Below, one piece after another: positions 17,591 to 28,072 of a stretch of DNA of 64,000 bases. Position numbers and translations under genes: made by a program. Every line of letters begins with the position of its first letter. Position 1 is the first letter of the stretch. This stretch comes from Haloarcula rubripromontorii (GTDB lineage Archaea; Halobacteriota; Halobacteria; Halobacteriales; Haloarculaceae): positions 62,001 through 126,000 of the forward strand of contig NZ_LIUF01000001.1 in the NCBI RefSeq assembly GCF_001280425.1, given 5' to 3'. A model generated the notes under the pieces. It saw nothing but the letters and a program-made list of their open reading frames with translations, was not told where the DNA came from and made no database searches.

Positions 17591-19141
17591 GTGAGCCACG
17601 ACGACCGTGTCGAGGACCTTCGAGAACGAAAAGCCGAGGCCAAGCGGGGCGGTGGCGAGGAACGGATCGAGGCGCAACACGACCGCGGGAAGCTCACCGC
17701 GCGTGAGCGCATCGACTACTTCCTCGACGACGGCACCTTCGTCGAGATCGACTCGCTCCGTGAACACCGCTCGACGAACTTCGACATGGCCGACAAGAAA
17801 GTACCCGGCGACGGCGTCGTTGTCGGCTACGGCAAGGTCGACGGCCGCCGAGTGTACGTCTTCGCCCACGACTTCACCGTCTTCGGCGGGTCGCTGGGCG
17901 AGGCCTTCGCCCAGAAGGTCTGTAAGGTGATGGACAAGGCCATCGAGACCGGCGCACCCATCATCGGCCTGAACGACTCCGCCGGCGCACGCATCCAGGA
18001 GGGCATCGACTCGCTTGCGGGCTATGCCGACATCTTCCACCGAAACCAGCAGGCTAGCGGCGTCGTCCCGCAGATTTCGGCCATCATGGGGCCGTGTGCC
18101 GGCGGCGCGGTGTACTCCCCCTCCATCACGGACTTCGTCTACATGGTCGAGGAGACCAGCCACATGTTCATCACCGGGCCGGACGTCATCGAGACGGTGA
18201 CCGGTGAGGAGGTCGGCTTCGACGAACTCGGCGGCGCGAAGACCCACGCCTCCGAGTCCGGGGTGGCCCACTTCACGGCCGCCGACGAGAAGGAAGCGAT
18301 GGACGACATCCGCTACCTGCTGTCGTATCTTCCCCAGAACAACATCGAGGACCCGCCGCGGGTCGAACCCTGGGACGACCCCGAGCGCCGGGACGAGGCA
18401 CTGAAGACGGCTGTGCCCGACGCCCCACAGAAGCCCTACGACATGACGGACGTCGTCGGACGCATCGTCGACGAGGACTCCTTCTTCGAGGTCGCCGAGG
18501 ACTTTGCGCGCAATATCGTCATCGGGTTCGCCCGCATGGACGGCCACAGCGTCGGCGTCGTCGGCAATCAGCCCCGGGTCAACGCCGGGACCCTCGACAT
18601 CAACGCCTCGCGGAAGGGCGCTCGCTTCGTCCGCTTCTGTGACGCGTTCAATATCCCCATCCTGACGTTCGTCGACGTGCCCGGCTTCATGCCCGGCAAG
18701 GACCAGGAAACGAACGCCATCATCAACCACGGCGCGAAGCTCCTGTACGCCTACTCCGAGGCGACCGTGCCGCTGGTGACCGTCATCACGCGGAAAGCCT
18801 ACGGCGGGGCCTACGACGTGATGGCCTCGAAGCACATCGGCGCGGATATGAACTACGCCTGGCCAACCGCCGAAATCGCCGTGATGGGGCCACAGGGCGC
18901 GGTCAACGTCCTCTACGACGACGAACTGGAGGACGCCGACGACGTGGAGGCCCGCCGCCAACAGCTCATCGACGAGTACCGCGACGCCTTCGCCAACCCC
19001 TACACGGCGGCCGAGCGCGGCTTCGTCGACGACGTCATCGAACCCCAGGAGACCCGCCCGCGGCTCATCGACGACCTCGACCTCCTTCGAGGGAAACGCA
19101 AGGACCAGCCAGACCGCAAGCACGGTAACATCCCACTATGA
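17591..19141 (+). CDS. pccB: Propionyl/acyl-CoA carboxylase, carboxyltransferase (beta) subunit
   Basis: A 516-residue crotonase-fold carboxyltransferase that moves the carboxyl group from carboxybiotin to propionyl-CoA or acetyl-CoA. It starts at the GTG at 17591 ([20 protein letters not shown]). The N-terminal half shows [20 protein letters not shown] and the oxyanion-hole region [16 protein letters not shown]. The C-terminal half shows [13 protein letters not shown] and [18 protein letters not shown]. Length is normal for PccB. Its last codons overlap the ATG of pccX (ATGA). In haloarchaea this enzyme links propionyl-CoA to methylmalonyl-CoA. Confidence 0.93.
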   Translation: MSHDDRVEDLRERKAEAKRGGGEERIEAQHDRGKLTARERIDYFLDDGTFVEIDSLREHRSTNFDMADKKVPGDGVVVGYGKVDGRRVYVFAHDFTVFGGSLGEAFAQKVCKVMDKAIETGAPIIGLNDSAGARIQEGIDSLAGYADIFHRNQQASGVVPQISAIMGPCAGGAVYSPSITDFVYMVEETSHMFITGPDVIETVTGEEVGFDELGGAKTHASESGVAHFTAADEKEAMDDIRYLLSYLPQNNIEDPPRVEPWDDPERRDEALKTAVPDAPQKPYDMTDVVGRIVDEDSFFEVAEDFARNIVIGFARMDGHSVGVVGNQPRVNAGTLDINASRKGARFVRFCDAFNIPILTFVDVPGFMPGKDQETNAIINHGAKLLYAYSEATVPLVTVITRKAYGGAYDVMASKHIGADMNYAWPTAEIAVMGPQGAVNVLYDDELEDADDVEARRQQLIDEYRDAFANPYTAAERGFVDDVIEPQETRPRLIDDLDLLRGKRKDQPDRKHGNIPL

Positions 19142-19449
19142 CGATGGCAGCCGACACCGACTCGGCGGTCGACGCCGAACTGGTCGCGGAAATCGCTGCT
19201 CAGCTCGACGACGCCTCGACGGACGAGGCGGCCGCCATCGCCGTTGCTATCGGCGCACACCTCACCGACCGCCAGCGCGCGGCGGCAGCGGCCGCGGCCG
19301 CCGCGGCGGCAGACGACGGTGACGGCTGGGACGGCAAGCAGTGGTCGTTCTCCGGACGCGTGGAAGCCACGCAGAAACGGTCCGTGCGGGTCCGCTCGGG
19401 CGCGCCGACTGACCCCTGGAGTGCCGCCGGCCGCGCCCAACGGTTCTAA
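19138..19449 (+). CDS. pccX: Small third subunit of propionyl-CoA carboxylase (PccX-like)
   Basis: A 103-residue protein coupled to pccB by a 4-nt overlap. It starts with an acidic helix ([21 protein letters not shown]), has an [18 protein letters not shown] segment, a run of eleven alanines, then [18 protein letters not shown] and a short basic tail. A small subunit in this position, essential for carboxylase activity, is known from Haloferax mediterranei (PccX). The layout here matches, and the W...GR region resembles OadG/acyl-CoA-carboxylase epsilon-like helpers. The identification rests on position and size more than on motif. Confidence 0.75.
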   Translation: MTMAADTDSAVDAELVAEIAAQLDDASTDEAAAIAVAIGAHLTDRQRAAAAAAAAAAADDGDGWDGKQWSFSGRVEATQKRSVRVRSGAPTDPWSAAGRAQRF

Positions 19450-19558
19450 TCGCGGACAGTTCTTCTGTCAGTTATTCGGCGACGCCTTGAGCGGGTTTGT
19501 GGCCATGTTCCATACTAACATGATTATATATGTAAGATTGGCCGCTATCTGCGCATAG

Positions 19559-19563
19559 TTTTA
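19559..19563 (+). promoter_or_regulatory. TATA-like box of pccA
   Basis: TTTTA centred about 29 nt before the pccA ATG at 19590 indicates separate transcription of pccA from pccBX. An imperfect CTAT...ATAG palindrome at 19545-19558 abuts it. Confidence 0.45.
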
Positions 19564-19589
19564 TGGGCCGACTCTCAGTATGAGGGCGT

Positions 19590-21430
<1,841 letters not shown>

Positions 21431-21434
<4 letters not shown>

Positions 21435-21502
21435 ATTTTTACTTCGGAGGGTGTTCTCGGCCGCTACGCGGCCTGCGGGCACCCTCACTCGCAAAAATTT
21501 AG
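21431..21502. repeat. 72-nt interrupted palindrome downstream of pccA
   Basis: Three nested arm pairs are present: CTAAATTTTT/AAAAATTTAG (21431-21440 with 21493-21502), GAGGGTG/CACCCTC (21447-21453 with 21480-21486), and GGCCGC/GCGGCC (21459-21464 with 21468-21473, 3-nt loop). The outer left arm includes the pccA stop codon. It could be a terminator or an extragenic palindromic element. Confidence 0.6.
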
Positions 21503-21515
21503 TACAAAAACGACC

Positions 21516-21545
21516 GCCGAGTCGCGCTCTCCGAGCGCGCTCGGC
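21516..21545. repeat. Hairpin with 12-bp stem in pccA-birA gap
   Basis: GCCGAG and CGCGCT on the left (one bulged T) pair with AGCGCG and CTCGGC on the right around a 5-nt loop. Confidence 0.5.
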
Positions 21546-21550
21546 GTGAA

Positions 21551-21572
21551 ACCGCTCGCCGCGGCGAGCGGT
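21551..21572. repeat. 22-nt perfect palindrome in pccA-birA gap
   Basis: Perfect self-complementary sequence with left arm ACCGCTCGCCG and no spacer. It follows directly after the previous hairpin. Confidence 0.55.
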
Positions 21573-21618
21573 ATGCTTGAATCTCGCCACCATACTCCTA
21601 GCGACCGCACCGTCTCGC

Positions 21619-21638
21619 CGTCTGCAGACGTCTTTTAT
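21619..21638 (+). promoter_or_regulatory. birA promoter with abutting 12-nt palindrome
   Basis: CGTCTGCAGACG (21619-21630) is a perfect palindrome touching the TATA-like TCTTTTAT at 21631-21638, which lies about 27 nt before the birA ATG at 21662. A protein bound at the palindrome would cover the BRE, so it is a candidate operator. BirA itself carries an HTH. Confidence 0.5.
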
Positions 21639-21661
21639 TCCGGCCCGCCGAACCCCCGCGT

Positions 21662-22609
21662 ATGAACGAGACGCGCCACCGGGTACTCGACGCACTGGCG
21701 GACGGCCCCGTCTCGGGGCCGGAGTTGGCCGACGAACTGGACATCTCCCGCTCTGCGGTCTGGAAGCACGTCGAGGCCCTCCGCGAGGAGGGGTTCGAAA
21801 TCGGGAGCGGCGACGCGGGCTACGCCCTCGATTCGGTGCCCGAGTTCGGGGCGAGCGCGGTCGAGTACGGGCTGGACGCGCCGTTTTCCGTCGAGTACCA
21901 CGACAGCATCCCGAGCACGAACGCACGCGCTCGTGATCTTGCGGCAGATGGGGCATCAGGCACCGTCGTTCTGGCCGACGAACAGACCGGCGGCCGGGGC
22001 CGGCTCGACCGGGACTGGTCCTCGCCCAGCGGCGGCGTCTGGCTGTCCGTGCTGTTCCGGCCCGACGTGCCGATGGCGCACGCGCCGGTGTTCACGCTCG
22101 CGGCCGCTGTCGCGGTGACACGGGCGGCACGCGAGGCTGGTGTCGAGGCCAGCATCAAGTGGCCCAACGACGTGCTGGTCCGCCACGGCGACGGGGAGCG
22201 CAAACTGGTCGGCATCCTCACCGAGATGGAGGGTGAGGCCGACCGCGTCTCGTGGGTCGTCGTGGGCATCGGCGTCAACGCGAACGTCGACCCAGCGGAC
22301 TTACCTGATGAGGCGGACCCGACGAGTCTCTCAGCCGAGCGCGGCGAGCCGGTCGACAGACGGCTGTTCACCCAGCGGTTGCTGGAAGAGTTCGACGCGC
22401 TCAGACAGGACCCGGCGGACGTCGTCGAGGCGTGGCGGGAGTACGCGACCACGCTGGGACAGCGGGTCCGCGTCGAGACGCCGGGGGGGACTATCGAAGG
22501 CGAAGCCGTGGACATCCAGTTTCCGGGTGCGCTCGTCATCGAGACAGAATCAGGGACAGAAATCGTGTCCGCGGGCGATTGTGAGCACCTCCGCCCGATT
22601 ACTGAGTGA
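21662..22609 (+). CDS. birA: Bifunctional biotin-protein ligase with N-terminal HTH
   Basis: A 315-residue enzyme that activates biotin as biotinyl-AMP and transfers it to the carrier lysine of PccA. An N-terminal winged helix (about 5-55: SGPELADELDISRSAVWKHV) precedes the ligase domain. That domain has the biotinyl-AMP loop GGRGRLDRDW at 110-119 and KWPNDVL starting at Lys166, then a C-terminal SH3-like domain (GQRVRVETPGGTIEGEAVD). The HTH makes it a possible autorepressor, as in group II BirA. It lies downstream of pccA but has its own TATA-like box. Confidence 0.93.
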   Translation: MNETRHRVLDALADGPVSGPELADELDISRSAVWKHVEALREEGFEIGSGDAGYALDSVPEFGASAVEYGLDAPFSVEYHDSIPSTNARARDLAADGASGTVVLADEQTGGRGRLDRDWSSPSGGVWLSVLFRPDVPMAHAPVFTLAAAVAVTRAAREAGVEASIKWPNDVLVRHGDGERKLVGILTEMEGEADRVSWVVVGIGVNANVDPADLPDEADPTSLSAERGEPVDRRLFTQRLLEEFDALRQDPADVVEAWREYATTLGQRVRVETPGGTIEGEAVDIQFPGALVIETESGTEIVSAGDCEHLRPITE

Positions 22610-22629
22610 GCGCGACGACAGAGGACGCG

Positions 22630-23109
22630 TCACTGTGTGACGCCGGCAGGCTGCTCGTCCTCCGAGACATCTTGTGTCGTCGTCTCTACCGGAACGGTGA
22701 CAACTGGGACGTGGGCTGACCGGACGACCCGTTCGGCGACGCTCCCCAGCAGCAGGCGGTCGATGCCGCCGCGTCCGTGGGTCCCCATCACGATGAGGTC
22801 ACAGCTGTGCTGGTCCGCGTAATCGATGATTTCCCGGCTCGGGCTTCCCTCGGCCGTGGCCCGCGTGACAGTCAGATCGTCGGCAACGAGACGCTCCACC
22901 ATGTCCAGCGCCATCTCGCCCTCGCGGTGGAGCGAGTCGGTGACACTCTCCCACGTCGGTTCGTGCGGGAGCGTCGAAAACCGGCCGGTATCAACGACGT
23001 ACAGCGCGTGAATCTCGCTGTCGTGGGTTGTTGCAAGCGTTTTAGCGTGTGTGAGCACCGCCCGTGTCCCCGGCGACCCGTCCGTTGGCACCAGTATCCT
23101 GTCGTACAT
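22630..23109 (-). CDS. Universal stress protein (UspA family)
   Basis: A 159-residue single-domain Usp. I chose the ATG at 23109 (MYDRILVPTDGS) since the family begins there; a box resembling GATATAG at about 23134-23143 lies 29 nt upstream. The ATP-binding signature is present as MGTHGRGGIDRLLLGSVAERVVRSA, in two adjoining blocks, so nucleotide binding is likely. The physiological role is unknown. Its stop lies 20 nt from the convergent birA stop. Confidence 0.88.
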   Translation of the reverse strand: MYDRILVPTDGSPGTRAVLTHAKTLATTHDSEIHALYVVDTGRFSTLPHEPTWESVTDSLHREGEMALDMVERLVADDLTVTRATAEGSPSREIIDYADQHSCDLIVMGTHGRGGIDRLLLGSVAERVVRSAHVPVVTVPVETTTQDVSEDEQPAGVTQ

Positions 23110-23181
23110 GCTGTACTGTTGACTGGCTGAACAGATATAGTTTGGTAACAGGCGACACACAACAATCAAGCGGGCGCTGGC

Positions 23182-23640
23182 TCAGTTCAACTCTCGGTTC
23201 CGCTCGGCCTCTGTTGCCCCGGAGCCGTCCAGAGACGGCTCGTCGAGAGCCTGTTCGAGCCGTCGTTCGAGTTCGGCTTCGGTTATCTCCCCCTTGGCGT
23301 AGCGCTCAGAGAGTCGTTCGACGGAGTCCGTCTCGCTAGCACTTGCCACACCTGTTGCGTGCTCGGCCTGCGTTTGTGCCGCGCTAGTCGTCGACGCCGT
23401 CGACTCGTCCTGACTGAAGACGGTCGACGCGACCCAGTAGACAGCATAGCCGATGGCCGCCAGAAACCCGATGGTGGCGGCCAGCGAGAGCAGTCCCATA
23501 ATGAGACCGATGAGACCGAAGAACAGCCCGAACACAAACCTCACAGCTGCGATAACAACAAGGAACGAGACCAGCCCTAACAGGCCGTACAGGAGTAGCT
23601 TCAGTGGTGTACTCAGGGCGCGGTCAGTGGGGGAGGGCAT
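23182..23640 (-). CDS. SHOCT-domain membrane protein
   Basis: A 152-residue protein with two or three closely spaced hydrophobic helices between about 15 and 73, a Thr/Ser-rich linker, and a C-terminal SHOCT motif (LSERYAKGEITEAELERRLEQAL, residues about 109-131, spanning two blocks). SHOCT segments are short oligomerisation helices found on many bacterial and archaeal membrane proteins. No enzyme signature is visible. It is adjacent to, and in the same direction as, the amidohydrolase gene upstream, 33 nt apart, and may be co-transcribed with it. Confidence 0.75.
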   Translation of the reverse strand: MPSPTDRALSTPLKLLLYGLLGLVSFLVVIAAVRFVFGLFFGLIGLIMGLLSLAATIGFLAAIGYAVYWVASTVFSQDESTASTTSAAQTQAEHATGVASASETDSVERLSERYAKGEITEAELERRLEQALDEPSLDGSGATEAERNRELN

Positions 23641-23673
23641 TGCTCGGAGATACCATTTCCGCAGTGATAAGAA

Positions 23674-24699
23674 TTATTCCGCCCCGGGGTGGACGACGTG
23701 CCGGACGTCAGCCGTCCCTGCCCGGCGGACGACGGCCCGAACGGGGTTTCGCGCCCCGGAGAGGTTGTCGGAGTCGCCGTCGAGGACGAGCAGGCGTGCC
23801 GGGTGGCCGGGCTCGACAAGCCCGCCGCCGAGACCAGCGATTTCGGCCCCGTTTACCGTCGCCATCCGCAGCACCTCGCGGGCCGAGAGGTCGTACAGTT
23901 TCGCGGTGAACTCCATCTCGCGGAACATCGAGGGACTGTTGAGCATGACGTTGTCCGTCCCGAGCGCGACGGTCGTCCGCCCGGCCAGTTCCTCGACCGG
24001 TGGGCGGCCCACGTCGGTGACGATGTTCGACCGCGGGCAGACGACGACCGGGATTTCGCTGTCGGCGACCCGCTGGAGGTGCAGCGGCTCGGCGTGGACC
24101 ATGTGGACGAGAAAGTCCGGGTCAAGATCAAGCGCGGGGTTGATATCGGAACTGTCAACCTCGCCGGCGTGGATGCCGAACAGTTTGCCGGCCTGTCGGG
24201 TCGCGCGGCGCTCCACCCCGAACTCGCTGTCGTTGGCCCCGCTCGCGCCGAACCCGTCGGCCAGTTCCATCGCGTCGGTCGTCTCGCGGCCGAGAATCAC
24301 GCTCTCAAGCGACGCGTCCGAGAGCGCGTCGCGTATCGCCTCGACACCCTCGACGCCGCCCTCACGGAACTCGATGAACGCGCCGGTCCCGGCCCGCTCC
24401 ATGAACGACAGCGACCGCGCCATCGCTGAAATCAGTTCGTCCCGGTCGGCGTCCCGGAGCAGCCGATGTTTCAGGCCGTCCGGCGGCGCGACCAGTTCCG
24501 AAAGCGAGAGCCCCTCGCCGGCCTCCTTGGCGATTGAATCACCGATGTGGGTATGGGCGTTGACGAACGACGGCACCACGATGTCGTCACTGTCGACCGC
24601 CGTCTCCTCGATGGCGGCTATCTCCCCGTCCTCGACGACGACGCGGCCCTCGACGGCCTCGAACGACCGTCCCGTGAGAATCGTCCCTTCAACAATCAT
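23674..24699 (-). CDS. Amidohydrolase family protein (chlorohydrolase/deaminase-like)
   Basis: A 341-residue metal-dependent hydrolase of the amidohydrolase superfamily. A short N-terminal beta sandwich (IVEGTILTGRSFEAVEGRVVVEDG) precedes the first metal ligands in VNAHTHIGDS. Later ligands are in FGIHAGEVD, a histidine in VHAEPLH, and the conserved Asp in GTDNVM. This layout resembles cytosine deaminase/ATZ-TRZ enzymes. It is shorter than the typical 400-450 residues. The substrate, a deaminated base or related heterocycle, is inferred from family only. It follows the HD gene by 21 nt on the same strand. Confidence 0.83.
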   Translation of the reverse strand: MIVEGTILTGRSFEAVEGRVVVEDGEIAAIEETAVDSDDIVVPSFVNAHTHIGDSIAKEAGEGLSLSELVAPPDGLKHRLLRDADRDELISAMARSLSFMERAGTGAFIEFREGGVEGVEAIRDALSDASLESVILGRETTDAMELADGFGASGANDSEFGVERRATRQAGKLFGIHAGEVDSSDINPALDLDPDFLVHMVHAEPLHLQRVADSEIPVVVCPRSNIVTDVGRPPVEELAGRTTVALGTDNVMLNSPSMFREMEFTAKLYDLSAREVLRMATVNGAEIAGLGGGLVEPGHPARLLVLDGDSDNLSGARNPVRAVVRRAGTADVRHVVHPGAE

Positions 24700-24720
24700 G
24701 TTCCCTGTTCGCCCGCTCTC

Positions 24721-25944
24721 TCAGTTAAACTCATCGAGGGTCGCGTGGAGGCCGGGCCGCACGTCCCGGACTCTGGCCCCGTCGAGGTCCAGTCCGAGCT
24801 CGCGGATGGCCGCCGCGCCGACCCGCTCGCTTTCGCCCTCTGGCGCGTAGACGCCGAGCCGCCACTGGTCGCGCTGGGCGGCGCGGATGGCGTTGACGAG
24901 CGTCGACTGCTCGCCGAGCCGACGAACTTCGCCGTTGACGAGGACGCGGCTGCTCGACTCGGTCATGGACGGCTCGGGCGGCACATCGAGGATGACGGCG
25001 TCGCTGTCGACGTTCGCCTCGTCGGCGATAGCCCGCTCCATCGCCCCAACGGCCTCGTGGCCGGCCGTCAGCACCTCCTCGGGCACGGCCCCCCACTCCG
25101 CCCAGACGGCGCGCTTGTACAGGTCCCGCTGAGTCAGCCGCCGCGCGTACGCCGCAGTCGGCTCGCACTGTCTGAGCGCTACGAGCAGGTCGTTGTCGTC
25201 CCACCGGCGCAGCGTCTCGGCGGTCGTGTCGGTCGCGGCGAGCAGTTCCTCGGTCCCGCGGCGCAGCATCGACTTGGCGATGCGGGCGACGTGGTGCTGG
25301 TAGACGGTCGGGTTCATCAGCGCCCGCGCGAGCAGGAGCGACTCGGCCGTCTGGACGTTCCCCTCGTCCAAGACGAGTTCCCCGTCGACGAAGCTCAGTT
25401 CCCGGACCAGCCGCTCGTGGTCGATAGTCCCGTAGGGGACGCCGGTGTGGTGGGCGTCACGGACGAGATAGTCCATTCGGTCGACATCCAGCTCGCCGGA
25501 GACGAGCTGGCCCAGTTCGCCCTCGCCCGCGACAAGGCCGGCCACCCGGTCGGGATTGAGCCCGTGTTCGGTGAGCACGCGTGCGACGGGACCGTCGCCG
25601 AGCAGTTCGTCCACGTCGTCGTGGTACTTGCCCGTCCGGCGGTGGATGAGCGCCTCGACGTTGTGGCTGTACGGCGAGTGCCCCACGTCGTGGAGTAGTG
25701 CCGCGGCGCGGACCCGTTCGGCCTGCTGGCCCTCGATGCCGAGGTGGGACAGCGCCCGGTCGGCGAGGTGGTAGACGCCGAGCGAGTGCTCGAATCTGGT
25801 GTGGTTCGCCGAGGGGTAGACGAGCGTCACGGTGCCGAGCTGTGAGATGTGTCGGAGCCGCTGGACCGGCGGCGTGTCGAGCAGCGCCGCCGCGACGCCC
25901 TGGACCTCGATGTGGTCGTGGACGCTGTCCTTGATTGTGGTCAT
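24721..25944 (-). CDS. HD-domain phosphohydrolase (SAMHD1/dGTPase-like)
   Basis: A 407-residue HD-superfamily protein. The metal site is visible as H-x(n)-HD: TRFEHSLGVYHLAD, then AALLHDVGHSPYSH, and the later Asp in ELDVDRMDYLVRDAHHTGV. That last block is characteristic of the dNTP triphosphohydrolase/SAMHD1 branch. The C-terminal half is helical and then acidic. The likely activity is hydrolysis of dNTPs or another nucleotide, by family analogy. It is the first gene of a minus-strand run with the amidohydrolase; the 61-nt gap upstream to the next gene contains nothing identifiable. Confidence 0.85.
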   Translation of the reverse strand: MTTIKDSVHDHIEVQGVAAALLDTPPVQRLRHISQLGTVTLVYPSANHTRFEHSLGVYHLADRALSHLGIEGQQAERVRAAALLHDVGHSPYSHNVEALIHRRTGKYHDDVDELLGDGPVARVLTEHGLNPDRVAGLVAGEGELGQLVSGELDVDRMDYLVRDAHHTGVPYGTIDHERLVRELSFVDGELVLDEGNVQTAESLLLARALMNPTVYQHHVARIAKSMLRRGTEELLAATDTTAETLRRWDDNDLLVALRQCEPTAAYARRLTQRDLYKRAVWAEWGAVPEEVLTAGHEAVGAMERAIADEANVDSDAVILDVPPEPSMTESSSRVLVNGEVRRLGEQSTLVNAIRAAQRDQWRLGVYAPEGESERVGAAAIRELGLDLDGARVRDVRPGLHATLDEFN

Positions 25945-26005
25945 CGCCCGGGCCTACGGCGGCGGCCGGCAAAATCGTTCGCCACCGCACGCGCCGGAAT
26001 CAGAG

Positions 26006-26587
26006 CTACCGGGGAACCCAGCCGTAGATGTGGTTCAACATCACGTACGTCACGAGGCCGAGAAAGAGGCTCAGCCCCCAGGCTGAAACGGCAATACGGC
26101 CCACACGAGCGTGAATTGTCTCCCGGAGTTCGGCGGGAGAGTGGGTCAGCCCGAGGACGACGGCGTGGACGACGACCGGCACGGACACCGCGGACAGCAG
26201 GATGTGGACGGCGAGCATCACGATGTACGCTGTCCAGACGGCCCCCTCGGCGACGATCTCCTTCTCGAAGCCGCCGCCGACCTTGAGAATATACAGCGCC
26301 AGAAACACCATGATGAGCGTGAACGCGGTCAACATCGCTGCGCGGTGTTTCTTGACCTGGTTGTTCTTGATGAAGTAGACGCCCGCGATGATTGCGAGCA
26401 GGGCGATGCTGTTGACGACGGCAATTGCGTCACCCAGCAGGATGACAACGTCCCGCGAGAACTCGGGGAGCGGCAACACACCGCCGAACGCGCCGAACAC
26501 GAGCGCGTAGCCAACGACCGAGACGACAGCGGTGACGAGCCGCGGGCGAGCGCGGGCACGCGACTGGAGAGTGTCTGCGACGGCCAT
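26006..26587 (-). CDS. DUF420 family membrane protein
   Basis: A 193-residue protein with five predicted helices, matching DUF420 in the core (HRAAMLTAFTLIMVFLALYI and WTAYIVMLAVHILLSAVSVPVVVHA). Conserved histidines at KKHRAAM, AVHILL, VVHAVV and TIHARVGR are distributed as in a possible haem or copper site. DUF420 proteins often occur with cytochrome oxidase assembly genes, but no oxidase gene is in this window. A role in respiratory-complex assembly is therefore inference only. Confidence 0.8.
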   Translation of the reverse strand: MAVADTLQSRARARPRLVTAVVSVVGYALVFGAFGGVLPLPEFSRDVVILLGDAIAVVNSIALLAIIAGVYFIKNNQVKKHRAAMLTAFTLIMVFLALYILKVGGGFEKEIVAEGAVWTAYIVMLAVHILLSAVSVPVVVHAVVLGLTHSPAELRETIHARVGRIAVSAWGLSLFLGLVTYVMLNHIYGWVPR

Positions 26588-26702
26588 ACACGCAGTTCAG
26601 GCCCGGAGTGGTAACTGTGTTCTGAAACGGGCGAGAACGGCACCGCGATTGCCGGCCGGGCGGCTACTGGCTCGGCACACAGTAGAGAAAGCGTCGCCGA
26701 AA

Positions 26703-27917
26703 TCAGGCGAAGGTCCGGGAAACGTCCTCGTCGTCGGTCTCTTCCTGCTGAATCTTCTCCCAGGCGTCGTGGAAGTCGGCCATCGTGACCTCGGTCCGGT
26801 CGTCGCGGATGGCGAACATCCCGGCCTCGGTACAGATGGCTTTCACGTCAGCACCGGAGGCGTCCGTTATCTCTTCGGCCAGTGCCTCGAAGTCCACGTC
26901 GTCGGAGACGTTCATGCTGCGGGTGTGGATCTGGAAGATCTGCTTGCGACCTTCGAGGTCGGGGTTCGGGACTTCGATGAGGCGGTCGAAGCGGCCGGGG
27001 CGGAGGATGGCGCGGTCGAGCATATCGAAGCGGTTGGTCGCCGCGATAATTCGGATGTCGCCGCGGTCGTCGAAGCCGTCCATCTCCGAGAGCAGTTGCA
27101 TCATCGTCCGCTGGACCTCGGCGTCACCGGAGGTCTTCGACTCGGTCCGCTTGGCCGCGATGGCGTCTATCTCGTCGATGAAGACGACGGCAGGCTCTTC
27201 CTGACGAGCCAGTTCGAACAGGTCGCGGACGAGTTTTGCGCCCTCGCCGATGAACTTGTGGACCAGCTCGGAGCCAGCCATCTTGATGAACGTCGCGTCG
27301 GTCTCGTTGGCAACGGCTTTCGCCAGCATCGTCTTCCCCGTGCCGGGCGGGCCGTGCAGCAGGACACCGCTTGGCGGGTCGATGCCCACGTCCTCGAACA
27401 TCTCGGGGCTCTTCAGGGGCATCTCGACGGTCTCGCGGACCTCTTCCATCTGCTCTTCGATGCCGCCGATGTCGGCGAAGGTCACGTCCGGCGACTGGTC
27501 GACCTGCATCACGCGGGCGCGAACGTCAGTCTCGTCGTCGAGTTGCTTGACGATAGACAGGGAGTTGTTGACGGCGACGCGGTCGTCGGGTTCGAGGTCC
27601 TCGCGCATCTCGTCGGTGACCTCCGTCAGGGCCTCCTGGTTGTTGCCGTGCTGTTTGATAATCACGCCATCGCTGGAGAGTTCCTGCACGGTCGCGACAA
27701 ACAGCGGTGACTGCTTGAGCTTCTTGTTCTCGTGAGTGAGCCGTTCGAGCTTCTGCTGGTACTTGTTGTTCTCCGCGTTCGCGTCCAGCAGCTTGTCGCG
27801 CATCTCCTCGTTCTGGGATTCGAGCACCTCCAGCCGCTCCTGCAGCGCCTCGATCTTCTGTTGCTGAGACGCGTCATCGTCGTACGGCATATCGACTTCG
27901 TCGACGGTGTCGGTCAT
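26703..27917 (-). CDS. pan: Proteasome-activating nucleotidase (PAN)
   Basis: A 404-residue AAA+ unfoldase that feeds substrates to the 20S proteasome. It has an N-terminal coiled coil (about 14-68), an OB domain (72-135), then the AAA module with Walker A GPPGTGKT at 189-196, Walker B VVFIDEI at 244-250, and arginine-finger region [20 protein letters not shown]. The C terminus reads ...DVSRTFA, so the hydrophobic-Tyr-X docking motif appears as T-F-A, with Phe replacing Tyr. Haloarchaea usually have two PAN paralogues and I cannot say which this is. It is monogenic; its start lies about 27 nt after an A/T-rich box (minus strand near 27944). Confidence 0.95.
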   Translation of the reverse strand: MTDTVDEVDMPYDDDASQQQKIEALQERLEVLESQNEEMRDKLLDANAENNKYQQKLERLTHENKKLKQSPLFVATVQELSSDGVIIKQHGNNQEALTEVTDEMREDLEPDDRVAVNNSLSIVKQLDDETDVRARVMQVDQSPDVTFADIGGIEEQMEEVRETVEMPLKSPEMFEDVGIDPPSGVLLHGPPGTGKTMLAKAVANETDATFIKMAGSELVHKFIGEGAKLVRDLFELARQEEPAVVFIDEIDAIAAKRTESKTSGDAEVQRTMMQLLSEMDGFDDRGDIRIIAATNRFDMLDRAILRPGRFDRLIEVPNPDLEGRKQIFQIHTRSMNVSDDVDFEALAEEITDASGADVKAICTEAGMFAIRDDRTEVTMADFHDAWEKIQQEETDDEDVSRTFA

Positions 27918-28072
27918 TACGACGCCTTTAGTAGGTGTATCGTTATGAGGCTTCGGGTAGGCTCAGAAACTGTATCGCCCGGCGTGTGCCCTGAGTGGCC
28001 TGTTACTGGCCGCTCTCCGTCTATAGGTATCAAACCGGCACGTTTCTTTGCCCCCACTGGAAACATCTGCCC

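Noticed and set aside
17450..19123. Very long minus-strand open frame (765 codons in total) reading through from the UDG gene over pccB
   Set aside because: It is antisense to the strongly conserved pccB, contains no family motif, and arises from the GC-rich codon pattern. Only the 16826-17449 part is a gene.
27167..27367. Poly-Ser/Thr/Arg ORF on the pan strand
   Set aside because: Alternate-frame shadow of the AAA module.
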